38,791 nt of DNA from positions 1 to 38,791 of the forward strand of contig LVLI01000285.1 of NCBI GenBank assembly GCA_001687465.1, given 5' to 3'. The translations under genes and the position numbers were made by a program. The stretch is from Halocafeteria seosinensis. Its lineage: Eukaryota > Sar > Bigyra > Bicosoecida. The notes below the pieces were generated by a model. That model did not search any database, had not been told where the DNA came from, and was given only the letters and a program-made list of their open reading frames with translations. Below, one piece after another: positions 32,404 through 38,791 of this stretch; the first letter of the stretch is position 1, and every line of letters begins with the position of its first letter.

Positions 32404-35400
32404 ATGAACGGGCAAACAGATGCAAGCTCAAGCTTCGATTCGCCGGGGAAGGAAACTCAGACTAGTTCCCAGACAAGTAATCATGTAGAATCTGTCGAAG
32501 TGTTAAGTCCTACGCAGGCGACCGAGCCGTCGCCATCGACACCGGAGGACAACAGCCCCCAACACGAAGCATGGAACAGGGATACCGGCGATACTACCGC
32601 CGCCGCGGAAAGCGGTACCAATGAGGAAGGACACAACGGCTATCAAAGGGGAAAGAGCAGTCATCTAGTTCGCCCTAACAGTGAATATGTCTTGTCGGCG
32701 AAGCCACACTCCCCCATGGATCTCAGATTTCGAGTGAGCACTCTACACGTTTCAAAAAACCGCCCCGGTAGTCAGAGTTTCAGCCACCATAATCGCCACC
32801 TCAGTAGCCACAATCACAACTCTCCAACCCAGCGAAAGTCCCCTCCGGGTAAAAATAGTCTTCCCAGGAGAAATCAAGTGTCTCCAGAAAACCAAGTACG
32901 CTTTGCTTATACCGACTGTTGCTGGGGAGTATATATGAACAAACTAAAGCGCAGTATGAATTTCATGTGCAGGGTCCAAGGGATGAAGAAGAATACGAGC
33001 AATGGCCAAAAGAACTGCCACCTCCAAGGATAGTCGAGACCTTAGGGCGAACAACTACACTTCGATGCGTTCGCCTGCCCAATGCCCGCTATACATTTCA
33101 ATGGACCAGACCATATGTTTTGAAGGCGTCATGGAAGAATGCCGAAGAAGGAGCCTATATTAAGAGTAATGGTACGTGTTGCTACATCGTCGATCGTTAT
33201 CGTGGGTGAGCAATTTACGGAATTCCTGGCGAATCCAGAATTTACGTTTAGACACCTTCAATGGGGGCGTAAGTATGTATTCCGAGTGAAAATACAAGAT
33301 TACCTTGGGCAGAATCCAGCGCTGTATAGCCCGATTTGCCAAGCGACTACACTTTCTCCCAAAGAGGAGGTAAAAACTATCAAGGACCGTTTTCAACGGG
33401 AGCGTGGGACAATCGAACAAGAAAATGAAGTTCTATTTCAGGAAAACGAGGAACTAAATGGAGAACTGGAGAAGTACTACGAAGAGAACATGTCACTTAG
33501 ACAAGAGCTAGAAACTGTAGCCCGAGAGAATGCGGAACTGCGGAGCGAAATGAGTGAAATCCGATATCAGAATGAGAACTTCATCGCAGACCTGAAGCTT
33601 GAGAAATCCCGGATAGAACAAAGACTGGAATCCAAGGAAGATAAACTGCGTACCCTGGAAAGCACTAGAGAGCAAGAGAAGAAATCGCTAGAGAACAGGA
33701 TAGCGGAAATCGCTCGAGAGCGACAAGACCTTTCCGACAAATGCAACCACTTCTTGCAGGAAATTCAGCAATTATATGGGTTGATTGATGAGAAGAAGAA
33801 TATGTATGAAGAAGCAAATTCTGAGAAACAACGTTATTCAAGACGATTGGTGCAACAAGAAGAGGAACTTCAAGGGCTCAGGAAGAAATTGGAAGCAAGG
33901 GATAGGAATTTGAAGGAAATAGAGACTGAGAAAGAGAGCGCCGCTACTAAATATTTTGACGCCAATTCAGAAGTGGCTGCTTTAAAAGAGAGACTTGAGG
34001 AGAAAGAAAAGGAAAGGTTAAAAGTGGAGGAAGAACGCAACCAATATGCCGCTAAGTGGAATCGAGAAGCAGAAAGGGCTAACGAGCTGCAAAAAAGAGC
34101 TAGAGAACTAGAGTTCCAGCAGAGCAAGGTTTCAGACTCCATGGTTCAACAAGAAGAGGAGCTGTATAGGCTTAGGAATGATTGCGAGGAGAAGAAGCAA
34201 CAGCTTCAGTCTCTTCATGAAAATTATCAAGAGTTAAGAGAAAACCTCCGGATAACGGAGCGCTCGTTTCGCTATGAGCAGCAGAGCAACGAGAAGTTTC
34301 AGGAAGAAAATAGCAGCTTTAAAAGGGAGCTGGAAGAAAAAGATCAACTGCTTAATAAAAGAATTGTCGAGAAACAAATGCTACTTGACAAGATTGACTA
34401 TTTAAGCAAGACGCTGACAGAGGGAGGAATGACCGTACCGTCCGAAGATACTATGGAGAGGGAGATATCTGAAGAATACGGTAGTGTGGATAACCAGGCA
34501 CACAGTGAGGGCGTCAATGCAAGACTGAACGAGTTATATCAGCAGAAAAATGAGTACCTAGAGAAATCTGTGGAGCTGGTAAGTCTACCTCTTGTATACT
34601 GCATTTATGCATAAGTGTTTTACGCGTCACTATTTCAATTCAGGAGAACGAGCTAGACTACTTGAGGAAGGAGTCTGAGGAGGAGAAGCAAGAACTTAAT
34701 CAAGTCACGGTTGAACGAGATGAACTAGAAGAACGCTGTCGTCAGTACGAGCAAAATATCCGAGAATTGCAGCAAGCAGCCGAAGAAAAGAACAAGAAAA
34801 TCAAGGAAGTTAAACAAATATCTCAGCAGTACAAAGATGAAGCGCGAAAGTTACAAGACGATTTTCAGCAGTTAGCCCAATCCGATTTACAGTTCAAGCG
34901 GTCTGACGAAAGCAGCGAACGTGTCGATCATGGTGGTGGCTGTGCAAAAGAGGGACAGGAACATACTGCGGACACCGAGGTCAGTAACAATTCAGCAGAC
35001 GACAGTGGTGGAGACCTACACGAAGAGGTTCAGACACTGCGTCAGAAGCTAAAGCGTAACAAAAGTGCTCTTAAACAGGAAGCGGCAGAAAAGGAACGGT
35101 TACTGGCAAGATGTACTGACAACGAGACAGAGCTGCAAGAGCTACGGCAACAGCTGCAAGACTACGAATACAACCTGAGTCGTACCATGTCTAAATTGCG
35201 GAAGCACAAGGAAACTACGAAGTCTATGGAAGATAGCGGACGCAATTCGCTTCGCTCGTCTCAGAGAAGTAACAGCAGTCTGTCTGTGGCGAGGGTGCCG
35301 GTTCAGGCCCGGCAACAAAGCGAAGACGATTTTAGTGGGGGATACGCGATCGAACATGCGCCGCACTTTAGTTTGCGTAGCAGGGGAAGCAGCCGAAATA

Positions 35401-35594
35401 GTAACTCTGCTACGTCTCAACAGCGATTTCCAAAAGATCAGCGCTCGCCGAGTAGGCAACGAACTTCTACGTTTTTGTCCGACTCAGAAGAGTCTGAAAG
35501 TACGCAGGGAGATTCGACGGACTTGACGGAAGATAGGGGAGACAAGCCTATGGTGACTCCAAACTCGAATAACGCTTTAGAAAGCGATTCGTAG
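32404..35594 (+). CDS. FN3-domain coiled-coil protein B, 4 exons
   Basis: Exons 32404-32895, 32955-33171, 33239-34578 and 34644-35594 give 999 residues. The 164-residue head is disordered, Ser/Pro/Asn/His-rich and becomes basic (QRKSPPGKNSLPRRNQ). A fibronectin III-like domain spans about 186-280: ELPPPRIVETLGRTTTLRC, YTFQWTRPYVLKASWKN, FTFRHLQWGRKYVFRVKIQ, ICQATTL. A long coiled coil covers about 285-860, broken near 700 and 780 by Gly/Ser/Asp stretches, then a disordered Ser-rich tail. The arrangement, the WP-x-x-LPPP entry into FN3 and the intron splitting FN3 match the preceding gene, so the two arose by tandem duplication. No catalytic motif or membrane segment. A scaffold or cytoskeletal role is inference only. 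Confidence 0.8.
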
Positions 35595-35913
35595 CGACTG
35601 ATACCGAATATATACCGTATACAATGTACTCTCCTGTATCTGTAGACTCATAGGACTATACGAAACAGGGCATGCTTACTGATCCATATGAGAGAGAGAG
35701 AGAATGGAGGCTTGGGCGATACCACATGGCTGTTCTTAAGGGCAGCTATAGGCACAGACCGGTGAACAAACTCTGGAGTCGTGATAGTGGTGGTGTTATT
35801 GTTCTCAAGAACTACCGGACTCGTACTTTGTAAGAGTAAATACAATACTACCTAATGGTACATCTACCCAACGAGTTATCTAGGCCCTCTGGATGAAGTG
35901 GAGACAGAACTCC
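35595..35913. other. Gap with GA microsatellite
   Basis: 319 nt after the second coiled-coil gene with no recognised gene. It holds a pure GA run at 35690-35703 and marks the transition into retroelement debris. Confidence 0.6.
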
Positions 35914-36276
35914 TCAATCATGCGGACGTTCTATCTCATCAATGTCGCCAATATTTTGACAACACCATCTTTCTGAAGTCGCTAGCGTCGTGTGTGCGGC
36001 ACACAGTGTGCCTCTCGCGTTTCCGGGATATCGTCTTGCCAGCCTCTTGAGAACTTCCTTGCATCTTCCCTGGCTCCAAAGTCGATACCGACGAATTTCT
36101 TCCTCGTCTACCTGCTTCCATGTGTGCTTCCGAGGGACGTGATGCAGCAAGATAAGTCCACCTGCGGCATTTCCCATAGTCGTTGCAGCGTCTCCGTTGT
36201 CCTCCGAAGGACTGGCTGTAGTCGGGGTGAACGTCCCCTGAGCCCAGTTGATGGCGTTATCGGAGTCGCCACACAT
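35914..36276 (-). pseudogene. RNase H fragment of a retroelement (copy 1)
   Basis: The frame begins CGDSDNAINWAQGTFTP and later contains LILLHHVPRK, both hallmarks of a type I RNase H domain of retroelements (GDSxxxINW...HVPRExNxxAD). After HHVPRK the expected AD-x-LAN segment is missing, so the copy is mutated or frameshifted. It resembles copy 2 at 38047-38346. No intact polymerase neighbours it. Confidence 0.7.
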
Positions 36277-36294
36277 AGTCCACCAGTAGTAGTG

Positions 36295-36472
36295 TGTCCA
36301 CCAGCGAGTTCAGTTAGATGTGGAGCATCCTGTTGAAGGTGGGGTCATGGATATGGTTCAGGCGGACAGCAGTGATTGGTTGATCGATGTGACGGTCCCA
36401 AACCCCTTGACTGATGATCGATTAGCGAGTCAACTCGCGTCAGTAAGCTCCAAGTTATGCACAGTCAAGTAA
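36295..36472 (+). pseudogene. Non-LTR retrotransposon C-terminal fragment
   Basis: The plus-strand frame reads EGGVMDMVQ then DWLIDVTVPNPLTDDRLASQ and stops at TAA 36470-36472. The (L/I)VDVTVxxPL signature is typical of the region behind the zinc motif at the C terminus of LINE-type ORF2 proteins. It is a fragment, with no upstream reverse transcriptase core here. Confidence 0.6.
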
Positions 36473-36558
36473 CAGCGTCTGGTTTGTGTTTTGATTTAGC
36501 ACATTTTTTCGAGAGTTGTCTGTTTGGCTGAGAGCTAGTGGAATGTAAGCAGATGTAG

Positions 36559-36849
36559 CATAAATATACAGAGCAAGCAGAGAATGCCAAACTGAGGAAG
36601 TATGCCCACCTGAAGGAGTATGATCGTGAAATGATCCCTTTTGCTGTGGAAGCCACTGGAGGCTTTGGAGTTCGTGCAGAGACGTTATTGAAGTGGTTGT
36701 CGAGACTGCATGTCACGAGGTTGGCGTGTGCAGGTGAACGGAAGAACTTTCGGAAGTTGGTGACTGCCAAGATTTCGGTTTGTCTGATGCGAGAGAATGT
36801 GCACATGATAGATCATTTCTTGGGAAATCATATATGTATATTATGTTGA
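36559..36849 (+). pseudogene. Non-LTR retrotransposon ORF2 3' end
   Basis: The frame after an in-frame TAG (36556-36558) reads KLRKYAHLKEYDREMIPFAV then EATGGFGVRAETLLKWLSRL, followed by AKISVCLMRENVHMIDHFLG. The KY...PFAVEaxGG...A..LL pattern is the terminal block of LINE-type ORF2 proteins. It would continue the fragment at 36295-36472. The last 74 nt recur in inverse orientation at the window's right edge. Confidence 0.6.
36757..36830 (+). repeat. Inverted repeat, left arm (partner 38717-38791)
   Basis: About 74 nt that match the reverse complement of 38717-38791 with roughly three differences. The left arm is the coding 3' end of the retroelement (AKISVCLMRENVHMID). The right arm is cut by the window edge, so the repeat probably extends beyond it. 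Confidence 0.9.
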
Positions 36850-36894
36850 TGGTCTTGGAGTATTACAAAGATGAGTTGGAATTGTAAACAGCGC
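36836..36894 (+). repeat. 59-bp inverted repeat, left arm (partner 37934-37992)
   Basis: The 59 nt from GTATATTATG to AACAGCGC match 37934-37992 in reverse complement with no difference that I can find. The arms enclose about 1.04 kb. Confidence 0.92.
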
Positions 36895-37052
36895 AAACAG
36901 CGGAAATCGGAAGCAGCAGCGCTGGTTCAAATAATGAAGGGCAAGCTCAATTGGAGCTTCCCCAAAAGAAAATAAATACACAAAGAACGACCCAAAGCGG
37001 ATGAGGATGGAAGGCGGCTCAGAAAACTGGAGCTCAGGATTGGCCGCGGGCG

Positions 37053-37364
37053 TTGCCAACCTCTTCGCAAAAGCAGTTTTCTCATCTTCAGTGGAGGATT
37101 GCTGCGAGGCTGCGTTTGGGACTCCCGTTAGCCAGGGTAGAAATTCCGAAATTATGCCCATTGTGTGATGAATTCGTCCCGGATCTTACTCAACATGCCT
37201 TCGTATGTTCTTACGGGGATATGGCCAGCGGAAGAACGGATCGGCATAATCAGGTCAGGGATGGCACTATGGAGGCTTTCTTCTCTTGGGGTCTTGTGGT
37301 GGAAAAGGAGCCTCTGGTGCGCAGTGCGCACTTAAACAAGCATCCCCACCGGAGAATCGGCTAG
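37053..37364 (+). pseudogene. Non-LTR retrotransposon zinc-motif fragment
   Basis: The frame contains LQWRIAARLRLGLP, then CPLCDEFVPDLTQHAFVC and GRTDRHNQVRDGTMEAFF. The C-x2-C...H-x3-C motif followed by RHNxVRD is the well-known C-terminal block of LINE-type ORF2 proteins, just behind the reverse transcriptase. Its natural successor (the DVTVPNPL block) lies upstream at 36295-36472, so the pieces come from different copies or were rearranged. Confidence 0.7.
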
Positions 37365-37933
37365 GCCACCGGAGGATCAACAAATAGGCTCTCCCTCCTC
37401 TTCTGCCCTTTTCACTGCGGCAGCACGCGGTATCGCTCCGTCGCAATGGATGAAGAGGTGTCTCTCCGCGTCCGAATGGGATCACTGTGGAATCTGTCCA
37501 AACCGCCGCCTCCAAACTCTTCTCCGTCACCCGTCAGCCAGGACGAAACACACACACAAATGTGACAGATAGCCCACCGGCCGGGAAGCTGACCGCATCC
37601 TCTTAACGAGGACGAAAACAAGTCCGAGTCCTCGGGAAAGGTCAACAAGTCCTCGACGTCTCCGTTTCTGACCCCTTGAGTCATGCTTCTGCCCAGATTG
37701 CAGACATCTATGGTGCGACGAGGCTTCGTGAGCAGAATAAATTTCGTCATTACTCTTCTATAGGCCTGCTTCTCTTTATGTATTTCACCCTACAGAATAT
37801 GTGGAATGTCTTCGAGAAGGGTTGTCTTGTCGACTTATGAAGTCCAATGTCAACCTACTTTGTAGGTGGTTGCAGTTAGTTCTACCGAAGAAGAGTGGAG
37901 GTGTAGCTGTTTATGTTTCTAGTTCGGTAACAG
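37365..37933. other. Retroelement-flanked stretch, no recognised gene
   Basis: Holds open frames without recognisable family: minus 37412-37750, and a plus frame of about 60 codons near 37774-37965 (EYVECLREGLSCRLMKS). Position between inverted repeat arms suggests element-internal or inserted sequence. Confidence 0.4.
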
Positions 37934-37992
37934 GCGCTGTTTACAATTCCAACTCATCTTTGTAATACTCCAAGACCATCAACATAATATAC
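37934..37992 (-). repeat. 59-bp inverted repeat, right arm
   Basis: Reverse complement of 36836-36894. It is followed directly by about 720 nt (37993-38716) absent from the left copy, before similarity to the left copy resumes at 38717. Confidence 0.92.
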
Positions 37993-38046
37993 TGTTCCGC
38001 GGAGCTGCATAGACCCAAGCCTTGGCTGATGTGCACTTGAGAATTA

Positions 38047-38346
38047 TTATTGTATATTCATGTGCTTATAGGGAAATACTCCCCTAACGAGTTTATAGGG
38101 AGTCCGGATCCCCACGAAGTATTCCCCTGTAGAATCATTACAAAACATAATGTCTTTCCGATCAATTGCCTCGTTAGCTAGACGGTCAGCCTCCGTGTTT
38201 TCCTCCCGAGGAACATGATGCAGCGAGATAGACTTCACCTGTGGCTGCTCCCGCAAACGCTCAAGTGTTTCGATTATTTTCTGAAGGACGGGCTGCAGGT
38301 GGGGTGAATTACAGGCAAACGTTCCTTGCGCCCAATTAATTGCGTT
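38047..38346 (-). pseudogene. RNase H fragment of a retroelement (copy 2)
   Basis: Reads NAINWAQGTFACNSPHLQ, then VKSISLHHVPREENTEAD and RLANEAIDRKD before ending at 38047. This is the C-terminal half of a type I RNase H as found in retroelements, with the HVPREEN-x2-AD-x-LAN signature intact. A stop codon stands directly before NAINW, where copy 1 has GDSD, so it is not functional. The first catalytic Asp region was not recognised upstream. Confidence 0.78.
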
Positions 38347-38716
38347 TCAATCATATGGTGGTATAGGAGAGGATGCGGTAGATTTCCTATCTCAGCTTAA
38401 ACATCGGCCCAATATAATATTCCAAGATCATCAACAATACACACATGAGTTGTAGTCGACCCCTTACAGGACGGCACGCTCGGGAAACAGGTTTCGGACC
38501 CGCATGGAGCAACCTGCCTCAGAGAGGCAGCGAAAATAAACAAATACCGCTCCAACGTGGATTCAGATTCCTTTTTCCCGTTCGTCTTATCGTCCTACGG
38601 GGGCATGGGAAAGGAGGCGTCCGACTTCTTGAGCCGCACGGGATGTGTATTGTATTTACTCTTACAAAGATTGAGGAAAAATGAAAGAAAACCTAACATT
38701 ACTCTACAAGTGACCC
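38347..38716. other. Retroelement-derived stretch
   Basis: No intact gene. At 38418-38440 a sequence (AATATTCCAAGATCATCAACA) partly repeats the core of the 59-bp inverted repeat, a diverged third copy in the same orientation as the right arm. The frame at 38445-38684 has no recognisable motif. Confidence 0.45.
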
Positions 38717-38791
38717 AAGATTCCCCAAGAAATGATCTATCATGTGCACATTCTCGCGCATCAGACAAACCGAAATCTTGGCAGTCACCAA
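38717..38791 (-). mobile_element. 3' end of an inverted non-LTR element copy, cut by window edge
   Basis: Reverse complement of 36757-36830, the coding 3' end of the left retroelement copy. It shows a second copy lying tail-to-tail with the first and continuing beyond the window. Confidence 0.75.

Noticed and set aside
38717-38791. Solo LTR ending at the right side of the insert
   Set aside because: The insert begins TG (37993 onward) and ends near CA, but no flanking target-site duplication was found, and the flanks match a non-LTR element.
1-38791. CRISPR array, bacterial operons or tRNA genes
   Set aside because: No regularly spaced direct repeats and no T-arm/B-box motif in intergenic DNA; all recognised genes are eukaryotic and mostly split by introns.

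Overview
The window is nuclear DNA of a eukaryotic microbe. It shows split genes with GT-AG introns, most about 60-80 nt long, eukaryote-only machinery (DNA polymerase alpha, an exosome subunit, Arp2/3, LSm, a WDR18/Ipi3-like protein) and organelle-type proteins with presequence-like N termini. Nothing settles the taxon. A biliverdin reductase A-like gene would suit a bilin-using alga, but this is only a weak hint. All gene models were joined by hand from reading frame, splice consensus and family resemblance recalled from memory, with no database search.

Layout. 1-1028: eroded hAT-type transposase. 1357-5625 (+): large GH85 endo-beta-N-acetylglucosaminidase. 6109-6779 (+): thioredoxin, 3 exons. 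6780-7871: about 1.1 kb without a recognised gene. 7872-12825 (+): POLA1, 4 exons. 13098-14727 (+): Rrp45/EXOSC9, 6 exons. 14742-17985 (-): coiled-coil protein with a C-terminal auxilin-like J domain, 4 exons. 18472-19778 (-): 3-hydroxyisobutyrate dehydrogenase, 5 exons. 20364-21939 (-): biliverdin reductase A-like, 7 exons. 22394-23222 (+): ARPC3, 5 exons. 23562-25484 (+): WDR18/Ipi3-like, 5 exons. 25611-25985 (-): LSM2, 2 exons. 26263-28253 (+): mitochondrial-type asparaginyl-tRNA synthetase, 6 exons. 28315-28888 (-): small GtrA-like membrane protein, 3 exons. 28887-29176 (+): possible small unknown gene. 29436-31796 and 32404-35594 (+): tandem paralogues with one fibronectin III-like domain and a long coiled coil. 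35595-38791: graveyard of non-LTR retroelement fragments with RNase H pieces and inverted copies.

The genes are mostly unrelated housekeeping functions packed tightly on both strands. Several pairs converge with very short gaps (14 bp between RRP45 and the J-protein, 61 bp between NARS2 and the GtrA-like gene). Two genes, ARPC3 and LSM2, have a first coding exon consisting only of ATG. The least explained and most interesting part is the tandem FN3/coiled-coil pair, which shares intron positions and looks like a lineage-specific structural family. Both window ends lie in decayed transposable elements.
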